Notes under the pieces: model-generated
What the model saw: only the letters and a program-made list of their open reading frames with translations
Databases searched by the model: none
What the model was told of the DNA's origin: nothing
Made by a program: the position numbers and the translations under genes
Shown here: in pieces, positions 23,126 to 32,587 of the stretch
Numbering within the stretch: position 1 is the first letter of the stretch
Layout of the letters: every line of letters begins with the position of its first letter
Source of the DNA: Mucilaginibacter sp. 44-25
GTDB lineage: Bacteria > Bacteroidota > Bacteroidia > Sphingobacteriales > Sphingobacteriaceae
Direction of reading: 5' to 3'
Assembly: GCA_001898335.1 (NCBI GenBank)
Contig: MKTS01000007.1
Span: 73,311-123,943, forward strand
Length of the DNA: 50,633 bases

Positions 23126-24469
23126 TTATATACCCGTATAATTTTGCGGCATTATCTGCTTCAATTCCTGCTTAATGGTGTCGCTTACATCTAAGGTATC
23201 TACAAACTCAGCAATAGTTTGCGCGTTTACCTGGCTATTGGTTCGTGTTAAGCCTTTTAAAGCCTCGTAAGGGTTAGCATATCCTTCGCGACGTAAAATA
23301 GTTTGAATAGCTTCTGCTACTACAGCCCAGTTGGCTTCCAGGCTTGCATTTATGACAGTCTCATTCAATAATAACTTGTTCAATCCACGCAAGGTAGATT
23401 TGAATGCAATAAGACTATGCGCCACCGGTACACCAATATTGCGCAGTACGGTTGAGTCAGTTAGGTCACGTTGCAGGCGTGAGACAGGTAATTTAGCAGC
23501 CAGGTGCTCAAACAAGGCATTGGCAATACCCAGGTTACCTTCGCTGTTCTCAAAATCTATCGGATTAACCTTGTGAGGCATGGCCGAGGAACCTACTTCT
23601 CCTTCTTTTATTTTCTGTTTAAAGAAATTCATGCTGATGTAGGTCCACATATCGCGGTCAAGATCAATAATAATGTTGTTAATGCGTTTCATGGCATCGC
23701 ACTGCGCGGCAAAATTGTCGTAATGCTCTATCTGTGTAGTGTACTGTGAGCGATTGAGCTTTAATGTTTCGTCAACGAATTTATTACCAAAAGCTTTCCA
23801 GTCAATTTCCGGATAAGCTACATGATGAGCATTAAAGTTACCTGTGGCGCCACCAAATTTTGCCGAATGCGGTATAGCCAAAAGTTGATTTAGCTGTTTC
23901 TCCAAACGCTCCACAAAAACCATTATCTCTTTACCCAGGCGTGTAGGTGAGGCCGGCTGCCCATGTGTATGTGCCAGCATAGGTATATTAGCCCATTCGT
24001 TGGCATATTGCTTTAGTTGGCTAATGAGTTTGTTAAGTTCTGGCAGATATACTTCCTCAAGTGCGGCTTTAAATGAATAAGGTATGGCCGTGTTGTTGAT
24101 ATCCTGTGAAGTTAACCCAAAATGAATAAATTCCTTGTATTCACTTAAACCTAATTTATCAAATTCAGATTTTATAAAATATTCTACCGCTTTTACATCG
24201 TGATTAGTGGTCTTTTCAATCTCCTTAATATCATTGGCATCTTGCTCTGAGAAGTTTTTATAGATGTCGCGTAACTTTTTGGTCTTACCGTTATCAAAAT
24301 TAAGCAGTTGTGGCAGAGGCTGCTCGCACAAGGCTATAAAATATTCTATCTCAACAAATACCCTGTATTTGATAAGCGCAAACTCTGAGAAATAAGATGC
24401 GAGGGCGGATGACGCATTACGATAACGGCCATCAATAGGCGATATAGCGGTTAGGGAAGTTAAAGCCAT
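23126..24469 (-). CDS. purB: adenylosuccinate lyase
   Basis: Fumarase-superfamily enzyme that cleaves SAICAR to AICAR and adenylosuccinate to AMP in purine synthesis. The 447-residue protein has the superfamily signature GSSAMPHKVNP at 293-303 (flexible catalytic loop), THGQPASPTRLGKE at 168-181 and GLTSQDINNTA at 118-128 with the catalytic histidines. It starts MALTSLTAISPIDGRYR, the usual PurB N-terminus. A TATCTTTG promoter box lies at 24484-24491. No other purine gene is next to it. Confidence 0.97.
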   Translation of the reverse strand: MALTSLTAISPIDGRYRNASSALASYFSEFALIKYRVFVEIEYFIALCEQPLPQLLNFDNGKTKKLRDIYKNFSEQDANDIKEIEKTTNHDVKAVEYFIKSEFDKLGLSEYKEFIHFGLTSQDINNTAIPYSFKAALEEVYLPELNKLISQLKQYANEWANIPMLAHTHGQPASPTRLGKEIMVFVERLEKQLNQLLAIPHSAKFGGATGNFNAHHVAYPEIDWKAFGNKFVDETLKLNRSQYTTQIEHYDNFAAQCDAMKRINNIIIDLDRDMWTYISMNFFKQKIKEGEVGSSAMPHKVNPIDFENSEGNLGIANALFEHLAAKLPVSRLQRDLTDSTVLRNIGVPVAHSLIAFKSTLRGLNKLLLNETVINASLEANWAVVAEAIQTILRREGYANPYEALKGLTRTNSQVNAQTIAEFVDTLDVSDTIKQELKQIMPQNYTGI

Positions 24470-24483
24470 TTAAAGATTTTTTG

Positions 24484-24491
24484 CAAAGATA
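24484..24491 (-). promoter_or_regulatory. TAnnTTTG promoter box for purB
   Basis: Minus strand reads TATCTTTG, ending 14 nt before the purB ATG, so the leader would be short. A -33 element is not obvious. Confidence 0.5.
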
Positions 24492-24544
24492 GACAAATGT
24501 GGAAAAAGCATGATTGTAATCCGGAAGTAATTTATATAGGAAAC

Positions 24545-24575
24545 TTTGTATTCTAAAAATGTTTCCATAGTTTTG
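24545..24575 (+). promoter_or_regulatory. promoter of the efflux-operon TetR gene
   Basis: TTTG at 24545-24548 and TAGTTTTG at 24568-24575 are 19 nt apart, a full consensus match. The box ends 7 nt before the TetR ATG, so the transcript has almost no leader. The sequence GAAACTTTGTATTCTAAAAA and the following TGTTTCCATAG are candidates for a TetR operator (GAAAC / GTTTC inverted words at about 24540 and 24561). Confidence 0.65.
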
Positions 24576-24582
24576 ACCCATC

Positions 24583-25212
24583 ATGTCAAATGGTCAAATA
24601 GAGCGTATAATTTTAGGTGCTGAAGAGCTTTTTTTACAAGCTGGGATAAAGAGTGTTACTATGGATGACATTGCCAAACATTTAGGAATGTCTAAAAAAA
24701 CTATTTATCATTTTTTTAACGATAAAAATGATCTCGTGATAGCCTTAGTAAAGAAGAAATTGATAGAAGACGAATGCCAAATACAGGATATTATCAATTC
24801 CTCAGCAAATGTTATGGAAGAGATGATCAATATGATGAAATGCTCTGAAGAAATATTCGGTCGTATCAATCCTATTGTCATACATGATATGCAAAAATAT
24901 CATCCTTTGGCCTGGAGCGAATTCCAGAAGTTTAAATCAGAAGTATTGGTACATACGCTTGAGGAACTTTTAACTAAAGGCATACATCAAGGGTTCATCA
25001 GGCCGGATATTGATGTGCGTGTGCTGGCTAAAATGCGTGTTAATCAGGTAGAAATGGGCTTTAATACGGCTATTTTTCCTGTATCGCAGTTTAGCCCATG
25101 GAAAGTGCAGTATCAACTGTTAGAGCATTTTAATTATGGTATCTGTACGTTGAAAGGCCATGAACTATTAGATAAATATAAGACCGAACACACAGAAAAA
25201 ATGGTTGGTTAA
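24583..25212 (+). CDS. TetR/AcrR-family regulator of the efflux operon
   Basis: Repressor-type regulator of 209 residues. The N-terminal HTH is clear (RIILGAEELFLQAGIKSVTMDDIAKHLGMSKKTIYHFFNDKNDLV, about residues 8-52); the C-terminal region is an all-helical ligand/dimerisation domain that does not name a ligand. It lies 80 nt ahead of a TolC-type gene on the same strand, in the order regulator-TolC-adaptor-RND pump that is common in Bacteroidetes, so it probably controls this pump. GAAAC/GTTTC words overlapping its promoter are possible binding sites. Inducer unknown. Confidence 0.88.
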   Translation: MSNGQIERIILGAEELFLQAGIKSVTMDDIAKHLGMSKKTIYHFFNDKNDLVIALVKKKLIEDECQIQDIINSSANVMEEMINMMKCSEEIFGRINPIVIHDMQKYHPLAWSEFQKFKSEVLVHTLEELLTKGIHQGFIRPDIDVRVLAKMRVNQVEMGFNTAIFPVSQFSPWKVQYQLLEHFNYGICTLKGHELLDKYKTEHTEKMVG

Positions 25213-25292
25213 ACAACTGCTGACATAGGGCTGTCAATAAGTTCTGTTTAATTTGCAACGTAAAAACGAACAATAAACTACTCACTCAAAAA

Positions 25293-26639
25293 ATGAAACG
25301 AATACTTACCCTACTAATGTGCCTAACGGTTAGCATTAAAGGTTTTTCGCAAACATCACCCGAACCGGTGACTTATAATTTTTCGGTTCAGGAAGCTGTT
25401 GATTACGCGCTTAATCATAAGGACTCCGTGGTGAATGCAAGACTTGATGTTACCAGTGCCGACTATCGCGTAAAAGAAATTATTGGCCAGGGCTTGCCGC
25501 AAATTAACGGACAGGCCAGTTTTCAGGATTATCTTAAAGTGCCAACCACGTTGCTTCCCGGTGAATTTTTCGGGCAGCCAGCCGGTACTTTTATACCAGT
25601 TAAATTTGGTGTGAAATATCAATCTAATTTAGCGGTAAGCGCCTCGCAGTTATTGTTTGATCCCAGCTACATAGTTGGATTGCAAAGCCGTAAAACTTAC
25701 AAAGAACTTTATAACAGGGCTTATACACGCACAAAAATTGATGTTATCAGCAATGTTACCAAAGCTTACTACCAGGTGTTGGTGAGTAACGAGCAAATAA
25801 AATTGTTAGATGCCAACATTGCGCAGCTTAAACAACAGGTTGACCAAACTACTGCCCAAAATAAACAAGGGTTTGTTGAAAAGATAGATGTTGACAGGAT
25901 AGCTGTACAATATAATAACCTGGTGACTACCCGCGAGAATACCTTAAGGTTGCTCGCTTTAAACTATCAACTGCTTAAGTTTCAAATAGGGATGCCTATT
26001 AATGCTAATCTTACATTAAAAGATAGGCTCACTGATGTAAACATTGACGCGAACGCTGCAGAAACAGCAACCGACACAACTTTTTATAAAAAACGTATTG
26101 AGTATGGTTTGCTGGAAACCAACCTTAAGCTGAGCGAATTTGACCTAAAACGCCAGAAAGCACAGTTTTTACCCACCTTATCGGCTAATGCCAGTTATGC
26201 ATCGTCATATCAGAATAATAGTTTCAGAAACCTTTACAGCACAAGCTTTCCGTCATCTTACATTGGTTTAACGCTTAACGTGCCCATATTTAGTGGGTTC
26301 CAGCGTACAAACCGTGTAAAGCAATCGGCTATTACTGTTCAAAAAAATCAGAATAATTTAAACAGCATCAAAAACGCCCTTGCGCTACAGGCCGAGCAGG
26401 CGAAGGTCACTTATATCAACAGCTTACAATCACTTAATAATCAAAAGCGTAACCAGGAACTTGCGCGCGAAGTATTACGGGTAGCTAAAATAAAATATGA
26501 GCAAGGCGTAGGATCGAGCATCGAAGTTACCCAAGCACAAACAGGGCTTGAAAATGCCGATAATTCATATGTGCAAAGCTTATATGATGCATTGGTAAGC
26601 AAAGTAGATTTAGACAAAGCATACGGAAGAATACAATAA
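25293..26639 (+). CDS. TolC-family outer-membrane efflux channel
   Basis: Outer-membrane component of a tripartite efflux pump, 448 residues. Signal peptide MKRILTLLMCLTVSIKGFSQ; then SVQEAVDYALNHKDSV, the usual opening of the first OEP domain, and two long helical hairpins typical of TolC (for example LKQQVDQTTAQNKQGFVEK and AREVLRVAKIKYEQGVGSSI). The repeat duplication of the fold is apparent from the paired QALKxAL-like openings. First of three structural pump genes; 33 nt to the adaptor. Substrate cannot be told. Confidence 0.93.
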   Translation: MKRILTLLMCLTVSIKGFSQTSPEPVTYNFSVQEAVDYALNHKDSVVNARLDVTSADYRVKEIIGQGLPQINGQASFQDYLKVPTTLLPGEFFGQPAGTFIPVKFGVKYQSNLAVSASQLLFDPSYIVGLQSRKTYKELYNRAYTRTKIDVISNVTKAYYQVLVSNEQIKLLDANIAQLKQQVDQTTAQNKQGFVEKIDVDRIAVQYNNLVTTRENTLRLLALNYQLLKFQIGMPINANLTLKDRLTDVNIDANAAETATDTTFYKKRIEYGLLETNLKLSEFDLKRQKAQFLPTLSANASYASSYQNNSFRNLYSTSFPSSYIGLTLNVPIFSGFQRTNRVKQSAITVQKNQNNLNSIKNALALQAEQAKVTYINSLQSLNNQKRNQELAREVLRVAKIKYEQGVGSSIEVTQAQTGLENADNSYVQSLYDALVSKVDLDKAYGRIQ

Positions 26640-26672
26640 ACGATAAACTCAATCACTCATACAAAACTCAAC

Positions 26673-27776
26673 ATGAAAAAATATTTATACATACCAGCGC
26701 TTGTTTTACTGGCAGCATGCTCAAACAAGCCTAAAGATAAGAAGGCCGAACTTGCCGACTTGCAAAAGCAACAGCAGGAAATAAATGCTAAAATTACCAA
26801 GCTACAGGCGGAGGTGGGTAGTACCGATTCGGCAAAAATAACTGAGGTAGGTGTAGTTGAAGTAAAAAGTGGCGCGTTTACCAATTATGTACAAATACAA
26901 GGTAAAATCGATGCTCAGGACAATGTAACCGCATATCCGCAATCGCCAGGTACCATTACAAGTATATTTGTTAAAGCAGGCCAGCACGTTTCAAAGGGGC
27001 AAACGCTTGTGCAATTAGATAACAGCGTGTTAAGGCAAAATATAGCGCAATCAGAAGCGCAGGTTGCCCTTAACCAGCAATTATATAATCGCCAAAAGGC
27101 ATTGTGGGATCAAAAGATAGGTACTGAAGTTCAATTTCTTCAAGCGCAAACCAATTTACAAGCCAGCAAAAAAGCATTGGGCAGCTTAAGAGAGCAGTCA
27201 GCCATGTACCGCATTGTATCGCCAATTAACGGTACAGTTGACCAAATGGATCTTAAACTGGGCCAGGTTGCTCAACCCGGGCAAACCGGTATCCGCATCG
27301 TAAATGCTGATGTATTAAAAGTTAAAGCAGATGTTCCTGAATCCTACTCTGGCAGCGTAGCCACAGGTAATAAGGTGAATGTAGTGGTGCCGGATGCTAA
27401 TGACTCGTTAACAACCAATATTACTTTTGCTGCAAAAGCTATTGATCCTACATCGCGCAGCTTTGCGGTTGAAGTAAAGTTGCCACAGCGCAAAACGCTG
27501 CGCCCTAATATGACGGCCATTTTAAAGATAGCTGACTATTCAAAAACAAACACTATAACAGTGCCCGTTAAAGCCATACAGCGTTCGGAAGAAGGCGATT
27601 ATGTGTATGTAAACGCGAATGGTGTTGCTAAGCGTACTGCTATTAAAGCAGGCGTTACTTATGGCGGAGTTACCGAAATATTATCGGGACTTAAAGCAGG
27701 TGACCAGATCGTAACCGAAGGCGCTGCTGATATTGAAGATGGCGATAAAATTAAGGCTTCTAAATCCGCTATTTAA
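26673..27776 (+). CDS. RND efflux periplasmic adaptor (membrane fusion protein)
   Basis: Inner-membrane-anchored lipoprotein of 367 residues that links the RND pump to TolC. The lipobox is LLAAC with Cys 16. Domain order: an unusual N-terminal coiled coil right after the signal peptide (KKAELADLQKQQQEINAKIT), barrel-sandwich half (AYPQSPGTITSIFVKAGQHV), alpha-hairpin, second lipoyl half (YRIVSPINGTVDQMDLKLGQ), beta-barrel (VKADVPESYSG) and a membrane-proximal domain (VPVKAIQRSEEGDYVYV). Order and length are normal. It is 21 nt upstream of the permease gene. Confidence 0.93.
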   Translation: MKKYLYIPALVLLAACSNKPKDKKAELADLQKQQQEINAKITKLQAEVGSTDSAKITEVGVVEVKSGAFTNYVQIQGKIDAQDNVTAYPQSPGTITSIFVKAGQHVSKGQTLVQLDNSVLRQNIAQSEAQVALNQQLYNRQKALWDQKIGTEVQFLQAQTNLQASKKALGSLREQSAMYRIVSPINGTVDQMDLKLGQVAQPGQTGIRIVNADVLKVKADVPESYSGSVATGNKVNVVVPDANDSLTTNITFAAKAIDPTSRSFAVEVKLPQRKTLRPNMTAILKIADYSKTNTITVPVKAIQRSEEGDYVYVNANGVAKRTAIKAGVTYGGVTEILSGLKAGDQIVTEGAADIEDGDKIKASKSAI

Positions 27777-27797
27777 CCTCCCTTATCTAATATAGAT

Positions 27798-30700
27798 ATG
27801 AAAGATATTAAAAAAGAATTTGCGCCCTCAAGTTGGGCCATTGATAATAAAACTGCCATATATGTGCTCATGTTCCTGATAACGGTTTTAGGCCTTATCA
27901 GTTATAACAATTTACCTAAGGAGAACTTTCCGGATATAGCGCAATCCAAGGTGTTTATTACTACTACCTGGGCAGGTCAATCTGCGGAAAACGTAGAGAA
28001 CCTGGTTACCCGTCAGTTAGAAAAACAGCTTAAATCGCTTAAGGGTTTAAAGAAGGTAACATCCAATTCGGTACAAAATGTGTCTATTATTACCTGTGAA
28101 TTTCAGGCTAATATTAAGATAAAAGATGCCAAGATAGATGTTAAAGATGCCGTTGATAAAGCAAAGCAGGACCTGCCTCAGGGTGATGTGAATTTAAAAG
28201 AGCCGGTAATATCGGATATTAACGTTGCCGACCTTCCGATTCTTTACATTAACATTTCCGGCGATTATGGTCTCAAGAAACTTAAAGAATATGCCGATCT
28301 GTTGAAAGATGAAATAGAGGGCTTTCGTGAGATATCAAAAGTTGATGAGGTTGGAGCTTTGACACCGGAAATTCAAATCAACGTTGATCTGAATAAAATG
28401 GCAGCAGCACAATTAACATTTTATGATATCTATAATACTATTGGTAAAGAGAATGTGCTTTCTTCAGCCGGTACAATTAAAACAGATGGCATACGCAGAA
28501 GTATAGATATCAAAAAGGACTTTAAAAATGCCGATGAAGTAGCTGCGATGATCATCCGTAACCCTAAAGGTCAGGCCATTTATTTGCGGGATATTGCCGA
28601 GGTTAAAGATTCATTTTTAGAGCAGGAAAGCTATGCCCGTTTAAAAACACCTAATAGCAATGTGTTTAAAAACGTAATTACATTAAACGTTAGTAAAAGG
28701 GCTGGGGAAAACCTTATCGAAGCATCAGACAAGATCAATGCGCTGATAAAAGAGAAACAGAAAGATGTTTTTCCTAAGGGATTAAATATTACGGTAACAG
28801 GTGACCAGTCTGACAAGACACGTACCACGTTGAACGACCTTATTAATACCATTGTAATTGGCTTTATTCTGGTAACGGTTATCCTTATGTTCTTTATGGG
28901 AACCACCAATGCCATCTTTGTGGCATTATCAGTTCCGTTATCATGTTTTATTGCCTTCCTGATAATGCCGGCTATAGGTTTCACTTTGAACATGATCGTA
29001 CTGTTCTCATTCTTGCTGGCGTTAGGTATTGTGGTAGATGATGCTATCGTGGTTATTGAGAATACACACCGTATTTTTGCCAATGGTAAAGTACCAATTA
29101 AAGAAGCAGCTAAAATGGCGGCAGGAGAGGTGTTTTTACCAGTATTCTCGGGCACCATGACCACCCTTGCACCATTTGTACCTTTGGCATTCTGGAACAG
29201 TTTGATAGGACACTTTATGTTCTTCCTTCCAATCACTCTGATCATTACTTTATTGGCATCGTTGGTAGTTGCTTACATCATGAACCCGGTTTTTGCCGTA
29301 GATTTCATGAAACCGCATCACGATGGAGAGCACGACAACCCTAAATTTGATAAGCCTACTAAAAAAGCAGTGCTATATCTCGGTATTGCCACGGTTATTA
29401 GCTACTTTATCAACGTCGGGTTAGGTAATTTTATGGTATTGATTATTATACTGTACCTATTAAATCATTTCGTTTTGCTAAAGGTGATAGACCGTTTCCA
29501 AAAAAACGCGTGGCCTAAATTCCAAAACTGGTATGCTAAATGGTTAGAGCGTGCCGTGAAGCGCCCGGTAACTATGCTGATGGGTACTTTTGGCTTATTT
29601 GTTTTGGCTATTGTTTTAACCGCGGTGTTAGGTAAAACTCCTGAGTTTTTCCCTTCCGGTGACCCCAACTTTGCATACGTGTATATTACCATGCCTATAG
29701 GTACCGACCAGGCGACGACTAATGCGGTTACTCAGGATATTGAGAAAAAAGTAGCCAAAGTGGTAGAAGGCGATAAAGACATCGTCTCATCTATCATATC
29801 AAACGTTACCAAAGGTGTAACAGACCCTACTGATGAAGACCAGGGTGACTATCAAAATAAAGGAAAGGTAACAGTAGCTTTTGTTGAATTTGGTAAGCGA
29901 AATGGAAAAGATACTAAGGAAATACTGAAAAGAATCCGCAGCTCTGTACAGGGTATCCCTGGTGCGAAAATATCAGTAGCACAAGAAAACAGCGGGCCCC
30001 CTGTGCAAAAGGATATCAGTATCGAGATAGCCGGTGATAACCTTGATTCACTTGTGAAAACAGGTAACCGTTTGAAGGCATACCTGGAAAAACAAAACAT
30101 TGCTGGTATTGAAAACCTTATTGCCGACGTACAGAATGATAAACCGGAAATCGTATTTGATATAGATAGGGAGCGCGCAAACCGTGAAGGTATTTTGACC
30201 GGGCAGATAACAAATGATCTATTTACAGCTATATACGGAATGAAAGCCGCTGACTTTAGGAACACTAAAGAAGACGACTATAAAATAATGGTGCGTGCAA
30301 AAGAGGACCAGCGTAGCAGTATTGACGAAATACGAAACATGAAGGAAACCTACCGTGACCTGGCAACGGGTGGTGCTATACGGCAAGTGCCTATATCAGC
30401 TTTTAGTGATATTCGTTACACTAATACTTACAGTAACATTAAGCGTAAACAACAACGCCGGGTGTTAACGCTGGGCTCAAACGTAATTAAGCCATACAAC
30501 CCTAATGATGTGAACGCCAATATTAAGCGTGCAATAGCTAACTTTAAAAAAGCTGATGACATACAGATACGTCAGGGAGGTGGTCAGGAAGACCAGGCAG
30601 AAGCAGTAAGCTTTCTTGGTGGTGCATTGGCAACATCTTTTGGTTTGATACTGATCATCCTGATGATACAATTTAACTCCATTGGTAAAACATTTATCAT

Positions 30701-31208
30701 TATCAGCGAGATATTCTTCAGTATTATTGGCGTATTGCTGGGTACCGCCATCTTTGGCATGACCATGGCCATTGTAATGACCGGTGTGGGTATCATAGCC
30801 CTTGCAGGGGTAGTGGTACGTAACGGCATCTTGCTGGTAGAGTTTACGGATATGCTGATAGAACAGGGGGCCAGCTTGCACGATGCTGTTGTTGAGGCCG
30901 GGCATACACGTATGACGCCTGTATTGTTAACGGCAACCGCTGCCATTTTAGGTTTAATACCTTTAGCTGTAGGTTTCAATATCGACTTTGTAGGGCTGTT
31001 TACCCATTTTGAGCCACATATACACTTTGGGGGTGATAACGTTGCCTTCTGGGGGCCTTTGGCATGGACAATGATCTTTGGTTTAGGTTTCGCTACTATT
31101 ATAACATTGATATTGGTACCATGTATGTATATCATCAGGGTTAACCTTAAAAACTATTTTTTCGGCAAAAAGAAAGAGGAAAAGAAAACAGATTTAGCTG
31201 TAGAATAG
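27798..31208 (+). CDS. RND-family efflux permease
   Basis: Proton-driven inner-membrane exporter (AcrB/MexB-like fold) of 1136 residues, about 100 longer than AcrB. TM1 is IDNKTAIYVLMFLITVLGLI; the porter domain follows with PDIAQSKVFITTTWAGQSAE; TM4 carries the proton-relay pair in ALGIVVDDAIVVIENTHR. Between TM6 and the second periplasmic half there are extra hydrophobic segments (AVLYLGIATVISYFINVGLG, FMVLIIILYLLNHFVLL), which explains the extra length. The second TM bundle includes GVGIIALAGVVVRNGILLVE. Subfamily (hydrophobe or heavy-metal) is not certain, and the substrate is unknown. Operon with the three preceding genes; ended by the hairpin at 31233-31264. Confidence 0.93.
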   Translation: MKDIKKEFAPSSWAIDNKTAIYVLMFLITVLGLISYNNLPKENFPDIAQSKVFITTTWAGQSAENVENLVTRQLEKQLKSLKGLKKVTSNSVQNVSIITCEFQANIKIKDAKIDVKDAVDKAKQDLPQGDVNLKEPVISDINVADLPILYINISGDYGLKKLKEYADLLKDEIEGFREISKVDEVGALTPEIQINVDLNKMAAAQLTFYDIYNTIGKENVLSSAGTIKTDGIRRSIDIKKDFKNADEVAAMIIRNPKGQAIYLRDIAEVKDSFLEQESYARLKTPNSNVFKNVITLNVSKRAGENLIEASDKINALIKEKQKDVFPKGLNITVTGDQSDKTRTTLNDLINTIVIGFILVTVILMFFMGTTNAIFVALSVPLSCFIAFLIMPAIGFTLNMIVLFSFLLALGIVVDDAIVVIENTHRIFANGKVPIKEAAKMAAGEVFLPVFSGTMTTLAPFVPLAFWNSLIGHFMFFLPITLIITLLASLVVAYIMNPVFAVDFMKPHHDGEHDNPKFDKPTKKAVLYLGIATVISYFINVGLGNFMVLIIILYLLNHFVLLKVIDRFQKNAWPKFQNWYAKWLERAVKRPVTMLMGTFGLFVLAIVLTAVLGKTPEFFPSGDPNFAYVYITMPIGTDQATTNAVTQDIEKKVAKVVEGDKDIVSSIISNVTKGVTDPTDEDQGDYQNKGKVTVAFVEFGKRNGKDTKEILKRIRSSVQGIPGAKISVAQENSGPPVQKDISIEIAGDNLDSLVKTGNRLKAYLEKQNIAGIENLIADVQNDKPEIVFDIDRERANREGILTGQITNDLFTAIYGMKAADFRNTKEDDYKIMVRAKEDQRSSIDEIRNMKETYRDLATGGAIRQVPISAFSDIRYTNTYSNIKRKQQRRVLTLGSNVIKPYNPNDVNANIKRAIANFKKADDIQIRQGGGQEDQAEAVSFLGGALATSFGLILIILMIQFNSIGKTFIIISEIFFSIIGVLLGTAIFGMTMAIVMTGVGIIALAGVVVRNGILLVEFTDMLIEQGASLHDAVVEAGHTRMTPVLLTATAAILGLIPLAVGFNIDFVGLFTHFEPHIHFGGDNVAFWGPLAWTMIFGLGFATIITLILVPCMYIIRVNLKNYFFGKKKEEKKTDLAVE

Positions 31209-31232
31209 AGCTAAGTACACAATCAAATAAGT

Positions 31233-31264
31233 AAAGAGCCGCACCTTAATTGGTACGGCTCTTT
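31233..31264 (+). terminator. terminator of the TetR-TolC-adaptor-RND operon
   Basis: AAAGAGCCG (31233-31241) pairs with CGGCTCTTT (31256-31264); the inner ACC/GGT adds three more pairs after one mismatch. It begins 24 nt after the permease stop and is followed by a short T-rich stretch. Confidence 0.8.
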
Positions 31265-31393
31265 CGTTTATAAGTTTTACTAAATTTTTGCGATCAACAA
31301 TTATTGAACATTAATGTCTATGTATGTAATGAATGTTTTAACATTTAAAAATCATATTTTTTTGCAAACCGAATGAGTATTGTTATGGTTTGA

Positions 31394-31401
31394 TAACTTT
31401 G
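31394..31401 (+). promoter_or_regulatory. TAnnTTTG box before the second TetR gene
   Basis: TAACTTTG, 32 nt upstream of the ATG at 31434. No -33 TTTG at the usual distance (nearest at 31361-31364, 29 nt away). Confidence 0.4.
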
Positions 31402-31433
31402 TAATTAAACTTAATTTAATATAGCTATACTTA

Positions 31434-32051
31434 ATGGGTACGGTAACAGATCAGCAGGATATTAAGCGGGAAAAAATATTAGAGGCAGCTTATCAAAGGT
31501 TTCTTCATTACGGTTATTCTAAAACTACCATGAATGAAATTGCCGGCGACTTATCTATGTCCAAAGCCCTGTTATATTATTACTTCCCTGATAAGAGTGA
31601 GCTGTACGTGGCTGTTATGCGAAAATTGGCCGGAGATTATCTACGCCAATTAGAAGAAAAATTTGGCCAGTTCAATAACCTGCGCGACGCTTTTATGTAC
31701 CAGGTGAACAAGCACCACGATTTTATTGTAACCAATTATAATTTCTTTGATTATTTTAAACTTAACGAGCAAAATTTACCTGAGAGTATATGGAGTACCA
31801 TTTCTGACATACGCAACGCAGAGATTAAGTTATTAACTGATGCTATACAAATTGAGGTTGATAAAGGAAATCTGCAATTAACCTATGAGGCGGCAGAAAT
31901 TGTTGAAGTATTTTTAGATGCGTTACATGGTATAAAAGTGGGTGGTGCCATGCCACAGAAGAAATATAGTTTCCCGAGTAAAGAGCATTTGGATGAGATA
32001 CATAATAAGCGCCTGTTGCTTATTGATGTTTTTGTAAGAGGGTTACGCTAA
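31434..32051 (+). CDS. TetR/AcrR-family transcriptional regulator
   Basis: Regulator of 205 residues with the HTH at about 9-55 (KREKILEAAYQRFLHYGYSKTTMNEIAGDLSMSKALLYYYFPDKSEL), followed by a helical ligand domain. It is separated from the RND operon by a terminator and has its own candidate promoter, so it is not part of the pump operon; its target is not evident. It is convergent with the flavodoxin-like reductase gene (17 nt between stops). The tail YSFPSKEHLDEIHNKRLLLIDVFVRG is like the C-terminal helix of many TetRs. Ligand unknown. Confidence 0.88.
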   Translation: MGTVTDQQDIKREKILEAAYQRFLHYGYSKTTMNEIAGDLSMSKALLYYYFPDKSELYVAVMRKLAGDYLRQLEEKFGQFNNLRDAFMYQVNKHHDFIVTNYNFFDYFKLNEQNLPESIWSTISDIRNAEIKLLTDAIQIEVDKGNLQLTYEAAEIVEVFLDALHGIKVGGAMPQKKYSFPSKEHLDEIHNKRLLLIDVFVRGLR

Positions 32052-32068
32052 TAAACAATATTATGCTA

Positions 32069-32518
32069 CTATTTTGTAGAGTAATAAGTGCATCCCTGAT
32101 AATGGATGCCTAAGTATGCAGCGGTGTGCTTGAACGGGACTTCAAAACCATCAGGTATGTGAGGATCTGCTCCAACGGCAATCATAGAGGCATCTTTACC
32201 TTTCAAATTTCTCCCAAGTTCCTTTTTTATAGTTATTAAATCAGTAAGGCGGTCGAAAAAGACTTTCATAACGCCACTCATGCTGTACCAATATACAGGC
32301 GTGGCGAATATTATTTGATCGTAAGGAAGTATCCGTTTTATAATATTATCAAATTCATCGGCATCCGGGTAATTGCCATCGTAATTGTAATGGACGATAG
32401 TATGGTCGAGCAGATCAATAATATCAAAATCAGTATGCTCCAGCGCTTTGCGGGTAATGGATTCTGTGAGGCTGTTCTTGCGGTTACTGCCCAGTATAAC
32501 AAGGGATTTAGTTTCCAT
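32069..32518 (-). CDS. flavodoxin-like NAD(P)H-dependent oxidoreductase
   Basis: Small FMN-dependent reductase-type protein of 149 residues. The first strand and phosphate-binding loop are LVILGSNRKNSLTESITRKA (about 5-24), and the FMN-isoalloxazine loop is FATPVYWYSMSGVMKVFFDR (about 69-88), as in NADPH:quinone or azo-reductase-like proteins. It is slightly short compared with the family's usual 170-190 residues but has both key loops and no obvious truncation. The gene lies downstream of iscA on the same strand (69 nt gap). Electron donor and acceptor cannot be inferred. Confidence 0.83.
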   Translation of the reverse strand: METKSLVILGSNRKNSLTESITRKALEHTDFDIIDLLDHTIVHYNYDGNYPDADEFDNIIKRILPYDQIIFATPVYWYSMSGVMKVFFDRLTDLITIKKELGRNLKGKDASMIAVGADPHIPDGFEVPFKHTAAYLGIHYQGCTYYSTK

Positions 32519-32587
32519 ACAAAAGCAAAAAAGGTTGACTATTTAAATATAATCAACCTTTTCAAAATATCAATTAAATTAATATTA

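Noticed and set aside
28631..31135. Long minus-strand open frames inside the RND permease gene
   Set aside because: Antisense shadows of a clear, complete coding sequence; composition is typical of reverse-frame translation.
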